Source: Bacteroidota bacterium
GTDB lineage: Bacteria > Bacteroidota > Bacteroidia > Bacteroidales > Dysgonomonadaceae
DNA length: 64,000 nt
Assembly: GCA_023424395.1 (NCBI GenBank)
Contig: JAFADY010000021.1
Span: 288,660 to 352,659 of the forward strand
Direction: 5' to 3'
Part shown: in pieces, positions 1 to 8,373 of the stretch
How the letters are laid out: the number at the start of each line of letters is the position of its first letter
How positions within the stretch are numbered: the first letter of the stretch is position 1
Notes under the pieces: generated by a model
Databases searched by the model: none
Told to the model about the DNA's origin: nothing
What the model saw: only the letters and a program-made list of their open reading frames with translations
Program-made: the position numbers and the translations under genes

Positions 1-1
1 T

Positions 2-301
2 CTGCTCATGTTATATAAAAATATTCATCCCGATAGATTTTTGATTGCTTTTGCAGTCCGCACTGTTTTAGATACTTTGGCTTGCTTGCATCTTCTGTAC
101 AAAAAGCAATTTAAAAGTGCGCAAGCGGTTATAAATGCCTATAAAGATTTTTATAAATCAAAATCGGAATTTAAGTACGACAGAAAATTAAACCTGGAAA
201 AAACCACAGTGGATAAAATTCCTGTTAAGTTCAGGGAAAGTATTTTGTGGAATTATTATTTCAAAGGCAAAAAAACGTATTCTTCCATTTTCGGGAATTA
301 A
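2..301 (+). CDS. Glycosyltransferase, C-terminal fragment (partial)
   Basis: The reading frame is open to the left edge, so this is the 3' end of a longer gene; the first in-frame ATG at 8 is probably internal. The roughly 98 visible residues include a hydrophobic, Arg/Asp-containing stretch (IAFAVRTVLDTLACLHLLYK) followed by a basic tail with KAFKDFYK-like spacing. This matches the membrane-proximal C-terminal segment usual in Bacteroidota family 2 glycosyltransferases. The GT-A catalytic domain lies outside the window, so substrate and family are inferred from the tail only. Confidence 0.55.
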   Translation: MLMLYKNIHPDRFLIAFAVRTVLDTLACLHLLYKKQFKSAQAVINAYKDFYKSKSEFKYDRKLNLEKTTVDKIPVKFRESILWNYYFKGKKTYSSIFGN

Positions 302-320
302 TTCCGTGTGTTTTGAGTCC

Positions 321-1031
321 TTATTCGAAATTAAACGATAGCACAATCATCCTTTGTGTGGCTTTGGATAATGACAACGGATACTTCATTAACTCGGTTT
401 CCACCAAATCCGTACGGTTTTTTTCCAATACATCCGTTAATCCGAAACAAAATTTCAGTTCCGGCGAGAGTTTGAATAGAGGTAAGTAAAAGTCGCATCC
501 AAAACCAACTTCAATTCCATAGTCGTAAGGTTTTAATAAAATCGGCTGATTTCTCCTCGACGCGAGTTCCACGCTGCCATATCCGCCTAACACCAAATAA
601 GGCCGGTAATTATTTACCCTTCCTACAGCCATTTTCACTTGCAGCGGCAGCGTGATGTAATTATTTCTTACTCCCGTAGTAAATTCTTCTCCGGAGGTTT
701 GTTCTTTGAATACAAAATCTTTTGAGCCTAAGTGTAAAGTAGGGATGGCTCTCAAATTCATAAAACTGTTCAAATACAGATCGGTAATAATTCCAACGCT
801 GAATCCGGGCGAGTAGGAGGGAATCTCAGAAAACCAAACTTCGCCGTTTTCATTTACATGTCCCGATTGGGTGAGCATCAGATCTTGTGTGTGCATACCC
901 ACCATAAATCCGAAATGAAATATTTTTTGGTCGGCATACGGCTGATTCTGCAACTTTTGTTTTTGAGCCCAAATAGTCGCTGTAAAAACAAAAATGAAAA
1001 TAAATGCTATGTAGAGTTTTTTCGTGTACAT
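321..1031 (-). CDS. porT: PorT-family outer-membrane beta-barrel, type IX secretion
   Basis: A 236-residue protein with a signal peptide (cleavage expected after IWAQ, about residue 22) and an outer-membrane-type C-terminus ending in Phe-Glu after alternating strands (IVLSFNFE). The segments HFGFMVGMHTQDL, PGFSVGIITDLYLN, RVNNYRPYLVLGG and GIEVGFGCDFYLPLFKLSPE follow the PorT/SprT pattern. PorT is needed for type IX secretion and gliding in Bacteroidota and sits in the outer membrane. Length agrees with the family (about 240 aa). It is divergent from the ferredoxin gene and converges on the upstream glycosyltransferase. A generic PorT-like barrel is the alternative, but the Arg-Val-Asn-Asn-Tyr-Arg-Pro segment favours the true T9SS member. 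Confidence 0.78.
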   Translation of the reverse strand: MYTKKLYIAFIFIFVFTATIWAQKQKLQNQPYADQKIFHFGFMVGMHTQDLMLTQSGHVNENGEVWFSEIPSYSPGFSVGIITDLYLNSFMNLRAIPTLHLGSKDFVFKEQTSGEEFTTGVRNNYITLPLQVKMAVGRVNNYRPYLVLGGYGSVELASRRNQPILLKPYDYGIEVGFGCDFYLPLFKLSPELKFCFGLTDVLEKNRTDLVETELMKYPLSLSKATQRMIVLSFNFE

Positions 1032-1233
1032 TCATTCAATAAACGATTTCTTTACCCTGTTATTATAATGAGAAAGAAAATAATCAGACTTAGGTATAAT
1101 TTATTATTTAGAAATAATAAAAATAATTTATTTATGAGGTTATTAATAATTTGATAATCATAAGTCAATATCAGTACTTCAATAAGATCAGTTGTTTATT
1201 TTTGTTTTTTCGAAGGATTTAATGTTTGACATT

Positions 1234-1263
1234 TTTGTAATTTTAAAAAACTCTTTATCTTTG
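1234..1263 (+). promoter_or_regulatory. Bacteroidota sigma-A promoter for ferredoxin gene
   Basis: TTTG at 1234-1237 and TATCTTTG at 1256-1263 are separated by 18 bases, matching the Bacteroidota -33 TTTG / -7 TAnnTTTG consensus. It places transcription start near 1270, about 50 bases before the ferredoxin ATG. Confidence 0.75.
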
Positions 1264-1320
1264 TGCCCTATTTATGATATTGGATTATCGGAAACATTAA
1301 CTAAAATTTTTTTTATTATT

Positions 1321-1488
1321 ATGGCTTACGTAATTAATGAAGATTGTATTGCTTGCGGCACATGCATCGATGAGTGCCCTGTAGATGCAATATCTGAAGG
1401 TGATATCTATGTAATTGACCCTGAGGTTTGCACAGATTGCGGCACTTGCGCAGAGGTTTGTCCTACAGAAGCAATTCATCCGGCTTAA
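1321..1488 (+). CDS. 2[4Fe-4S] bacterial-type ferredoxin
   Basis: A 55-residue electron carrier. Two CxxCxxCxxxCP clusters are visible (CIACGTCIDECP at residues 9-20 and CTDCGTCAEVCP at 37-48), each ligating one [4Fe-4S] cluster, in the classic pseudo-twofold arrangement. An upstream in-frame extension exists to 1192, but it overlaps the promoter and is not ferredoxin-like, so the ATG at 1321 is chosen. It has its own promoter and a strong hairpin terminator, hence is monocistronic. Likely partners are pyruvate or 2-oxoacid:ferredoxin oxidoreductases in an anaerobic metabolism; none is in the window. Confidence 0.97.
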   Translation: MAYVINEDCIACGTCIDECPVDAISEGDIYVIDPEVCTDCGTCAEVCPTEAIHPA

Positions 1489-1511
1489 CATATACCGGAC
1501 AAGAAGGTAAA

Positions 1512-1550
1512 AAGGGTTGAACGGACTTTCTGTTCAACCTTTTCTTGTTT
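1512..1550 (+). terminator. Rho-independent terminator after ferredoxin
   Basis: GGTTGAAC (1515-1522) pairs with GTTCAACC (1532-1539), extended by A-T pairs on both sides and followed by a T-rich run. Confidence 0.9.
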
Positions 1551-1561
1551 TTGCGTACACA

Positions 1562-1592
1562 AAAAAAAACGCCTCTGTTATAGAAGCGTTTT
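1562..1592 (-). terminator. Terminator of gap
   Basis: AAAACGC (1566-1572) and GCGTTTT (1586-1592) form a stem with an inner TCT/AGA pairing. On the minus strand it is followed by a run of nine or more T, as expected just after the gap stop codon. Confidence 0.8.
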
Positions 1593-1615
1593 CTTAATTA
1601 TAAAGGGTCGAAAAA

Positions 1616-2620
1616 CTAACCGTTAACTTTTTTCATGTGAGCAATGAGGTCGAGCACTTTATTTGAGTAACCCCACTCGTTGTCGTACCAGCTTACGACT
1701 TTCACAAAAGTCGGGCTCAATTGGATACCGGCTTTTTCATCGAATATAGAAGTGCGTGCATCGCCGATGAAATCGCTCGATACAACAGCTTCGTCCGTAT
1801 ATCCGAGAATACCTTTCAATTCGCCTTCGGCGGCTTCTTTCATAGCGGCGCAAATTTCTTCGTAAGAAGTTTCTTTTTCCAAACGAACGGTCAGATCAAC
1901 TACAGAAACGTTCAAAGTAGGAACGCGCATAGACATACCGGTTAATTTTCCGTTCAATTCCGGGATAACTTTACCTACGGCTTTAGCGGCTCCGGTAGAT
2001 GAAGGAATAATATTTGCGGAAGCAGCGCGCCCGCCTCTCCAATCTTTTTTCGATGGGCCGTCCACTGTTTTTTGAGTAGCTGTTGTGGAGTGAACTGTTG
2101 TCATTAATCCTTCCAATACACCGAATTTATCGTTCAGAACTTTGGTTATAGGGGCTAAGCAATTGGTTGTACAAGATGCATTCGATACAAATTGCTCGCC
2201 TTTTGTATAAGTTTCGTGATTTACTCCGCAAACATACATGCGGGTGTCGTCTTTTGAAGGAGCAGACATAACTACGTATTTTGCACCGGCATTGATGTGC
2301 GCCTGCGCTTTTTCTTTGGTAAGGAAAATACCGGTAGATTCGACTACATATTCCGCATCAACTTCGTTCCATTTTAAGTTGTTGGGATCCATTTCAGAAG
2401 TTACACGGATGTTTTTTCCGTTTACAACCAAATTTCCGTCTTTAATGTCGATGTCGCCTTTGAATTGACCATGGATTGTGTCATATTTCAACATGTACGC
2501 AATATAATCCAAATCCAGCAAGTCGTTGATACCTACAACTTGAATGTCGTCCCTTGTTTGAGCTGCACGGAAAACCAAACGACCGATGCGTCCGAATCCG
2601 TTAATACCTACTTTAATCAT
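1616..2620 (-). CDS. gap: Type I glyceraldehyde-3-phosphate dehydrogenase
   Basis: A 334-residue glycolytic enzyme oxidising glyceraldehyde 3-phosphate to 1,3-bisphosphoglycerate. The N-terminal Rossmann motif NGFGRIGRL is at residues 7-15, the catalytic Cys150 in SNASCTTNCLAP, and the base His177 in TTVHS. Asn32-Asp33 after the second beta strand fits NAD rather than NADP preference. Full family length. The start is the ATG preceding IKVGINGFG. A TATTTTTG element on the minus strand at 2677-2684 could be its -7 box. It stands alone, with its own terminator downstream and menA behind it on the same strand, 150 bases away. Confidence 0.98.
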   Translation of the reverse strand: MIKVGINGFGRIGRLVFRAAQTRDDIQVVGINDLLDLDYIAYMLKYDTIHGQFKGDIDIKDGNLVVNGKNIRVTSEMDPNNLKWNEVDAEYVVESTGIFLTKEKAQAHINAGAKYVVMSAPSKDDTRMYVCGVNHETYTKGEQFVSNASCTTNCLAPITKVLNDKFGVLEGLMTTVHSTTATQKTVDGPSKKDWRGGRAASANIIPSSTGAAKAVGKVIPELNGKLTGMSMRVPTLNVSVVDLTVRLEKETSYEEICAAMKEAAEGELKGILGYTDEAVVSSDFIGDARTSIFDEKAGIQLSPTFVKVVSWYDNEWGYSNKVLDLIAHMKKVNG

Positions 2621-2773
2621 AATTTGTTGAAATTTTATTTGTTAAAAGTGTTCCTAAATTCAATCTAATTGAATGACAAAAATACAAAATATTTTCTTGT
2701 TAATGAAATAATTTGTATCAAAAAGTGTGAAGAGACAATTTTCAATTTTAATTGTCAATTCATCATTGTCTTT

Positions 2774-3679
2774 CTAAAATTTTATACATAACGAAAAAGC
2801 AACCGCCAATAAGAATCCCGATAATGACGTAAATTTAAGGTAAGGATCGAGTTCCCTATTTTTTTTGTTCGTAATTTTAGAAAGAATAATAAAGAAAAGG
2901 AATAGCACAATAGTGTATAAATAGCGGTACCATGGTAATGGAGCGAACATAAAACTATATTGCAGAAAACAGGCAAACATGCCAAAAGTAAGAGAAACAT
3001 GATAGAGCTTGGCTCTTTTCAATCCAAGTTTAGAAGCCACAGTAATTTTACCGGATTCTTTATCATTGTCAATATCACGCATGTTGTTGATATTCAAAAT
3101 CATTGCGCTGATAAATCCCATCCCGATAGAGGGAAGCATGGGCTGAAAATCTATACGATGAACATGTAAAAAGTAAGTTCCGATAACCGCTACAGGCCCA
3201 AAAAACAAGAATGCAAAAAAATCGCCCCAACCTTTGTAACCGTATGCTATTTTTCCCATGGTATAAAACAGGGCCGATAAAATGCAAAAGAGCCCCACGA
3301 TAAAAAGTCCGAATACAAATGCATGGCCTATTTCTTTAGCAATAGCTAAAATAAGGATGCTTCCGAGAGCCATAGAAAGTATTACCGTTATTAAAATAGC
3401 TTTAATTATTTGTTTTCTGGTGATACTGCCGCTTTGCATGGCGCGAACAGGGCCTTGTCGTTTCCCTGTAATGTCCGTACCTTTTTCAAAGTCACCCAAA
3501 TCATTGGCTAAATTGGCCAATATCTGTATAAAAATGGATAATACAAGTGTAAGTACAAAAACCAACAAGCTGAATTTTCCTTCGTGAAGAGCGATCCCGC
3601 TTCCTAAAACTACCGTAGCAACAGCCAAAAACAACGTCCTCAGCCTAAAGGCCGATATCCATGTTCTAATAGATGACAT
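2774..3679 (-). CDS. menA: 1,4-dihydroxy-2-naphthoate polyprenyltransferase
   Basis: A 301-residue UbiA-superfamily membrane prenyltransferase that attaches the isoprenoid tail in menaquinone synthesis. Both Asp-rich motifs are present: NDLGDFEKGTD for Mg-diphosphate binding and NNMRDIDNDKESGK, which is characteristic of MenA. Eight or nine hydrophobic helices are evident. The reading frame extends upstream to a TTG at 3703, but this lies inside a TATCTTTG promoter element (3701-3708, minus strand), so the ATG at 3679 (MSSIRTWISAFR) is taken. It is the only menaquinone gene here. Confidence is high for UbiA family, slightly lower for MenA specifically. Confidence 0.92.
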   Translation of the reverse strand: MSSIRTWISAFRLRTLFLAVATVVLGSGIALHEGKFSLLVFVLTLVLSIFIQILANLANDLGDFEKGTDITGKRQGPVRAMQSGSITRKQIIKAILITVILSMALGSILILAIAKEIGHAFVFGLFIVGLFCILSALFYTMGKIAYGYKGWGDFFAFLFFGPVAVIGTYFLHVHRIDFQPMLPSIGMGFISAMILNINNMRDIDNDKESGKITVASKLGLKRAKLYHVSLTFGMFACFLQYSFMFAPLPWYRYLYTIVLFLFFIILSKITNKKNRELDPYLKFTSLSGFLLAVAFSLCIKF

Positions 3680-3700
3680 ATAAAACTTTTTTTGAAGCTG

Positions 3701-3708
3701 CAAAGATA
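3701..3708 (-). promoter_or_regulatory. -7 element of menA promoter
   Basis: The minus strand reads TATCTTTG, a perfect TAnnTTTG box, about 22 bases before the menA ATG. It argues against the upstream TTG start. No clear -33 TTTG is seen at the usual distance. Confidence 0.6.
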
Positions 3709-3792
3709 GTTTTTGTGGCTTATAAATGCAACAACTCTTTTCTAAGTGTGTAAATATTTAAACTTCTTGCAAGTGAAAAACAAAAATAATCG

Positions 3793-3800
3793 TATATTTG
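3793..3800 (+). promoter_or_regulatory. -7 element of glucokinase promoter
   Basis: TATATTTG matches TAnnTTTG, 43 bases before the ATG; a CTTG at 3766-3769 could be a weak -33 element, though the spacing is long. Confidence 0.6.
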
Positions 3801-3843
3801 CGAAAACAATTAATCTCATTGAATAACTTATAAATAAACACAC

Positions 3844-4806
3844 ATGGATAAGCCTTATGTAATTGGTATAGATGTTGGCGGAACAAATACGGTGGTTGGC
3901 CTCGTCGACAAAAGAGGACAAATTTTACGTAGCGGAAGTATTAAAACCGCAAAACACGCGCAAGTAGAAGACTATTTGGATGAATTAACAGAGTTGATAA
4001 ACAGCGTTATTGAAGATACCACAACCAAAGATCAAATTAAAGGTATCGGCGCAGGAACTCCAAACGGCAACTATTTCACAGGAAGTATAGAATTTGCACC
4101 CAACTTGCGTTGGAAAGGTGTAATTCCATTTGCTCAAATGTTGGAGGACAGGGTAGGAGTTCCCGTTGCCTTGACCAACGATGCCAATGCTGCTGCTATT
4201 GGAGAAATGACCTACGGCGCCGCGCGCGGAATGAAAGATTTCATTGTCATTACCTTGGGAACGGGCGTAGGAAGCGGTATTGTGGTGAATGGACAGTTAG
4301 TGTATGGACACGATGGATTTGCCGGAGAGCTGGGACACGTAATCATGCGTCGTAATAACGGCCGTGTTTGCGGTTGCGGCAGAGCCGGATGTTTGGAAGC
4401 CTACACATCGGCAACGGGTGTTGCCCGCACGGCGAGGGAATACCTTGAATTGCGTCCGGATGCGAAAACCCAACTTCGAGATATTCCTTCGGAAGACATT
4501 ACATCGAAAGATGTTTTCGATGCCGCCATGGCAGGCGATCAGATGGCAAAAGAGATCTTTAAATTTACCGGCGATATGCTCGGTGAAGCTTTTGCGGATT
4601 TTGTTGCATTCTCCAGTCCTGAAGCGATCATCTTGTTTGGAGGATTGGCCAAAGCCGGCGATCTTATTATAAACCCTATAAGAGAAACAATGGAAAAAAA
4701 CCTTTTGGATATTTTCCAAAATAAGGTGAAATTGATGTTCTCAGAACTTAAAGAAAGCGATGCTGCCGTTTTAGGCGCCAGCGCGTTGGGTTGGGAAGTG
4801 AAGTAG
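3844..4806 (+). CDS. glk: ROK-family glucokinase
   Basis: A 320-residue cytoplasmic sugar kinase. The ATP phosphate-binding motif DVGGTNTVVGLVD is at residues 10-22, the catalytic Asp lies in LTNDANAAAIGE, and the ROK signature GELGHVIMRR is followed by the zinc-binding CGCGRAGCLE. These are the hallmarks of ROK hexokinases that phosphorylate glucose, and sometimes other hexoses or N-acetylhexosamines, at C6. No N-terminal helix-turn-helix is present, so it is an enzyme rather than a ROK repressor. Own promoter and terminator suggest a single-gene transcript. Glucose specificity is inferred from family, not seen. Confidence 0.93.
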   Translation: MDKPYVIGIDVGGTNTVVGLVDKRGQILRSGSIKTAKHAQVEDYLDELTELINSVIEDTTTKDQIKGIGAGTPNGNYFTGSIEFAPNLRWKGVIPFAQMLEDRVGVPVALTNDANAAAIGEMTYGAARGMKDFIVITLGTGVGSGIVVNGQLVYGHDGFAGELGHVIMRRNNGRVCGCGRAGCLEAYTSATGVARTAREYLELRPDAKTQLRDIPSEDITSKDVFDAAMAGDQMAKEIFKFTGDMLGEAFADFVAFSSPEAIILFGGLAKAGDLIINPIRETMEKNLLDIFQNKVKLMFSELKESDAAVLGASALGWEVK

Positions 4807-4827
4807 AATAGTTTTTTGTTGAAAATT

Positions 4828-4857
4828 AAAGGCATCGTCATACAGCGATGCCTTTTT
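4828..4857 (+). terminator. Terminator after glk
   Basis: AAAGGCATCG (4828-4837) and CGATGCCTTT (4846-4855) form a stem with an 8-base loop followed by T residues. Confidence 0.92.
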
Positions 4858-5021
4858 AATCAAACCAAACGTATCGGCCATCACTTTTTTTTATCACATT
4901 TTTGTTTTAGCTTTGTTCTTTAATATTGAGGGTAAAATTATTGTTCATAATCAAGAAAACCAAATTTATTACAAATAAAAATTATACCTTACCAATACAA
5001 CCACAATTAACTACAATTACT

Positions 5022-5822
5022 ATGTTGCCCAAAACATTAATTACGGTTATCATACCCATTTATAACGGTGAAAAATATGCAAAAACTTGTTTAGAAAACA
5101 TGTTGCAACAGAGTTATAAAAATTTGGAAATTATTGTAGTAGATGATGGCTCTACGGATAAAACCGCTGAAATTATCCGCGATTACCCGGTAAAAATAAT
5201 CACGCACGAGAAAAACAAAGGATTATCGGCAGCAAGAAATACCGGAATGGATGCTGCTACCGGAGAGTACATCCATTTTATGGATGTAGACGATAGTGTG
5301 AATTCTGTTTTTTATGAGAAGATGATAAAAGCCATTTCGGAAACAGAGACAGATATTGCGTGTGGAAGTATGATAAATGAACACAACAGATACAAAACGC
5401 AACGTTTTAAAAACCAACAAGTTTATGTTAACACCAAAGATAAACTCACCGCTACTTACGTGGGTAAATGGGGATTTGTTTGGCGGTATTTATTCCGGTT
5501 GGATTTTCTAAAAAGCCGCAAACTACGTTTTGAAGAGGGACGTTTTATCGAAGACTTGCCGTTTTCGGTGCCGGCGGTATATTTTGCGAACAAACTGGTA
5601 ACGGTTCCCGATGCAGAATACTTTTATAATCATTCGGTCAACTCAATACTTACTAACAAAGAAAAAACACATCGAAAAAAACGACATGCTGATAAAAAAT
5701 ATGCAAAAGAGCAAATTTTAAAATTTGCCAAAGAGCACAATTTTAAAATTCCCGGTGTTAATACGGGTCAATTAAATTATCTTTTTCGTAAGTTTTATTT
5801 GAACCTTATTGCAAAAAATTAA
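5022..5822 (+). CDS. Family 2 glycosyltransferase
   Basis: A 266-residue GT-A fold enzyme of surface polysaccharide synthesis. It opens with LITVIIPIYNGEKYA, followed by the nucleotide-sugar motif VVDDGSTDKT and the DxD-like HFMDVDDSV. The C-terminal third is basic, with no clear membrane helix. The ORF can be extended upstream to a TTG at 4926, but the ATG at 5022 directly precedes the GT2 fold and is preferred. The donor and acceptor cannot be deduced. It converges with two further polysaccharide transferases on the minus strand, only 11 bases away, suggesting a small capsule/LPS decoration locus. Confidence 0.88.
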   Translation: MLPKTLITVIIPIYNGEKYAKTCLENMLQQSYKNLEIIVVDDGSTDKTAEIIRDYPVKIITHEKNKGLSAARNTGMDAATGEYIHFMDVDDSVNSVFYEKMIKAISETETDIACGSMINEHNRYKTQRFKNQQVYVNTKDKLTATYVGKWGFVWRYLFRLDFLKSRKLRFEEGRFIEDLPFSVPAVYFANKLVTVPDAEYFYNHSVNSILTNKEKTHRKKRHADKKYAKEQILKFAKEHNFKIPGVNTGQLNYLFRKFYLNLIAKN

Positions 5823-5833
5823 GGTATCTGCTT

Positions 5834-6763
5834 CTATCTGTTTGCTCGCAAATCCTTTAAAAATTCTTTCAATTCGTTTAATTCTACCTCCTCGTAATAA
5901 GTCATTTTGTGGATACCTGTAAGTTCAACTGCTTGCATGAATGTTGCATACGGATAACCTCTGCGTAATTTGCTTTGGATTATGTGAGGTGTGCAGTCGT
6001 TTACTTCAACACATTTTAATTCGGGTATTTTGCGTGTGATTATTTCATGATATATTACGTGCATGGTAAAATAATAAGAAAGTTTTTCACTTTTTTCCCA
6101 AAAAAGAAGCATAATATCCAGAAGAGTTTGTATCACTTTACTCGATTTTCGGGCGAAAATTATGCTGCTCAATATGTTAACTTTAAATTCAGGTTGCCAG
6201 TTAAAATAAAACGGATCGGCTTTCATCCAGTATTTTTTGTGTTTTTCATCCTCAGAGCGCTGGAAAAGAAAATATTCCATTTCTGAATATTTCTGCGGTA
6301 AAGAGTCCGTTAGAAGAATGGTGGCATCCATCCAAATACCGCCATAAACATGTAATAATACGATTCGAAGCAAGTCAGAAAAAAAAGTAATGGTAAATTC
6401 AGGATGATTGTTTTTTTTCCACAAAATAAAATCGGGTAAGTCCACATATTCGGAAATTGTATCGTCCGATAAACGGATAACACGATAATTGCCTTTGAAT
6501 TTGTCAACCGATTCAAAACAGATGCGAACAATTTCGGGTACCGATTCGCTATCGGTGCCTTGCGCCCAATATTGCCATATTATTTTTTCATCTTCATTGA
6601 AAACCTTTTTAGCTTTTAGTTGAAAACCATTTATTTTCCCTTCAAAATATTCGTCGATAATCGGATTCCAGGCATCTGCCACTCTTTTTTGCCTTCTGAT
6701 AGAAGACCTCCGTTTTCTTATCCTATAAAGTGGAGGGGGAAGTATGTATTTTGAAATGCCCAT
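5834..6763 (-). CDS. Caps_synth / GT32-like glycosyltransferase
   Basis: A 309-residue protein of the capsular polysaccharide synthesis type. The segment KIIWQYWAQG near residue 70 and TFFSDLLRIVLLHVYGGIWM with the following Asp (about 125-146) match the DXD-containing core of mannosyltransferase OCH1-like and Caps_synth glycosyltransferases. A basic N-terminus (PPPLYRIRKRRSSIRRQKR) is typical of the family. It lies 22 bases downstream of the Stealth gene on the same strand, so the two are probably cotranscribed and act on the same glycan. Substrate unknown. Confidence 0.82.
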   Translation of the reverse strand: MGISKYILPPPLYRIRKRRSSIRRQKRVADAWNPIIDEYFEGKINGFQLKAKKVFNEDEKIIWQYWAQGTDSESVPEIVRICFESVDKFKGNYRVIRLSDDTISEYVDLPDFILWKKNNHPEFTITFFSDLLRIVLLHVYGGIWMDATILLTDSLPQKYSEMEYFLFQRSEDEKHKKYWMKADPFYFNWQPEFKVNILSSIIFARKSSKVIQTLLDIMLLFWEKSEKLSYYFTMHVIYHEIITRKIPELKCVEVNDCTPHIIQSKLRRGYPYATFMQAVELTGIHKMTYYEEVELNELKEFLKDLRANR

Positions 6764-6785
6764 TTTTTAGTGATTAATGCTTTAG

Positions 6786-7778
6786 TTATAACTCAAAACC
6801 CGATTTCCCCGGCAAAATACTTTCAAACGAAGCGGTGAGCCCATTCATTACTTCATCGTAATTTCTTATATGCGCATTGTCGTTTAAGCAAACCAATGAA
6901 TAAGATTGTTCACGGATGGCTCTTATGGCTTGGCCTGATTTGATAATGAGCGGGAACATTTTCGTATCGGAATATGTATTATAAGGCGTGAAATTCGAAC
7001 TGCATATCTGCCAAGTCCTGAAAAGCTCCTGCGTGTAATCTTCACTGCTTCTGAACCGATTTTCAGACATGGCAGTTAATTCTTTCTCGGCGTGTTTCCA
7101 AACTTCTTCGTAAAGTGTTTTTGTATAGGGTTGCGCGTTGTGAGGCGTTCTGAGGGTAATAAATTTATCGTAAGGCAACAACAAATAATTTAAACGGGCT
7201 TTTTTTCCGTAAAGTGGATTCAACCATTTATCGCGGTCTTTTTGAAAAACTTCCTTTTTATCGAAATGCTGATTGATAAGCCGAATGTTATTTTTTAGGC
7301 ATTTACTCCATAAAGATCTTCCGAAATTAGTGCGAAACGCGGCAATATCGCATGCAAGGCCGTTTTGAAAAAAACGCTCTTTGGTAATATGGTTGATAAT
7401 GAAAAAATCGTCGTTGAAATACACAAAATTTTCTGCCAAATCAGGAATTTTATGTAGATAAATCTCTATTAAACTTGAATTAAAGGTTGGTAAAAATTGC
7501 TTCGGTATATAATCTTCGTGATTTACCAACTGTAATTTCGGATGCTCGGCATTCAGCCACTCCGGTTTTTGACCGCAGGTAACAAAGTGGATTTTTCTGA
7601 CCCAAGGAGCGAATTTATCCACTCCCCGAAACCAATATTTTAGCAACCCGTGATCTCGGAACCGGGCCACAGACATCTCATTGGCAGTATTGTCTATTTT
7701 ACCGGAATATTTGGCAAAATCTTTTTGCCATTGAGGATCGTTCATATCCACCCACGTGATCACAAAATCAATTTCCAT
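6786..7778 (-). CDS. Stealth-family capsular polysaccharide phosphotransferase
   Basis: A 330-residue protein with Stealth conserved region 1 at the very N-terminus (IDFVITWVDMNDPQW), region 2 (RFRDHGLLKYWFRGVDKFAP, later NFVYFNDDFFI) and a C-terminal region with the conserved PHNAQPYTK. Stealth proteins transfer sugar-1-phosphate to build phosphodiester-linked capsule or exopolysaccharide, and include GlcNAc-1-phosphotransferase. It is first of a two-gene set with the Caps_synth transferase. The acceptor glycan is unknown. The start is the ATG immediately before region 1, as usual in this family. Confidence 0.9.
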   Translation of the reverse strand: MEIDFVITWVDMNDPQWQKDFAKYSGKIDNTANEMSVARFRDHGLLKYWFRGVDKFAPWVRKIHFVTCGQKPEWLNAEHPKLQLVNHEDYIPKQFLPTFNSSLIEIYLHKIPDLAENFVYFNDDFFIINHITKERFFQNGLACDIAAFRTNFGRSLWSKCLKNNIRLINQHFDKKEVFQKDRDKWLNPLYGKKARLNYLLLPYDKFITLRTPHNAQPYTKTLYEEVWKHAEKELTAMSENRFRSSEDYTQELFRTWQICSSNFTPYNTYSDTKMFPLIIKSGQAIRAIREQSYSLVCLNDNAHIRNYDEVMNGLTASFESILPGKSGFEL

Positions 7779-7811
7779 ATCTATAAAATGGGCTGAAAGA
7801 AGATTGAGCCG

Positions 7812-8318
7812 TTAATTGGTTTTAAAATTGAACTTAATAGCTGACAATTCTTCGTTGGCTTTGGTAATTTTACTCTTGAGGTCTTGTTTGTATTTCAACA
7901 TTTTATTTTGCAATTCTTCGTTTCCCGCAGCTAAAATTTGCAACGCCAAAATAGCTGCATTCAGCGAACCGTTAATGCCAACCGTTGCTACCGGAATGCC
8001 GGGAGGCATTTGCACAATGGCCAAAAGTGCATCCATCCCATCGAGCGATGAATTGATAGGAACACCTATAACGGGCAGAGTGGTCATTGAAGCAATAACG
8101 CCGGGCAAATGCGCCGCCATTCCGGCAGCGGCTATAATTACTTTGATGCCGCGATCGTGCGCGTTTTTGGCGAACTGTTCTACTTCCTCGGGGGTTCTGT
8201 GCGCCGAGAGCGCATTTATCTCGAATGGAATTTCCATTTCTTCGAAAAACTTGGCAGCTTTTTCCATAACAGGATAATCTGAAGTGCTGCCCATTATAAC
8301 GCTTACAATTGGTTTCAT
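7812..8318 (-). CDS. purE: N5-carboxyaminoimidazole ribonucleotide mutase
   Basis: A 168-residue class I PurE of de novo purine synthesis, converting N5-CAIR to CAIR. The phosphate-binding SVIMGSTSDYP is at residues 5-15, ALSAHRTPE carries the conserved catalytic His, and AAGMAAHLPGV and GVPINSSLDGMDALL complete the octameric core. purK is not adjacent. It lies downstream of gcvH but is separated by a terminator hairpin (8322-8362), so probably depends on readthrough or a promoter within the short gap. purM occurs elsewhere in the window (26.6 kb). Confidence 0.97.
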   Translation of the reverse strand: MKPIVSVIMGSTSDYPVMEKAAKFFEEMEIPFEINALSAHRTPEEVEQFAKNAHDRGIKVIIAAAGMAAHLPGVIASMTTLPVIGVPINSSLDGMDALLAIVQMPPGIPVATVGINGSLNAAILALQILAAGNEELQNKMLKYKQDLKSKITKANEELSAIKFNFKTN

Positions 8319-8321
8319 ATT

Positions 8322-8362
8322 TTAGAAAAAAAGGGAATCCTGCCTTTGGCCGATTCCCCTTT
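8322..8362 (-). terminator. Terminator between gcvH and purE
   Basis: GGGAATC (8333-8339) pairs with GATTCCC (8352-8358); on the minus strand a TTTTTTT run follows the stem. It sits between the gcvH stop and the purE start. Confidence 0.82.
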
Positions 8363-8373
8363 TGTTTTTAATT

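Noticed and set aside
3680..3703. TTG start extending menA by eight residues
   Set aside because: The TTG is inside a TATCTTTG promoter box, so it would not be transcribed as coding sequence.
4926..5021. TTG-started extension of the GT2 gene
   Set aside because: The added residues do not resemble a glycosyltransferase N-terminus, and the ATG at 5022 fits the family.
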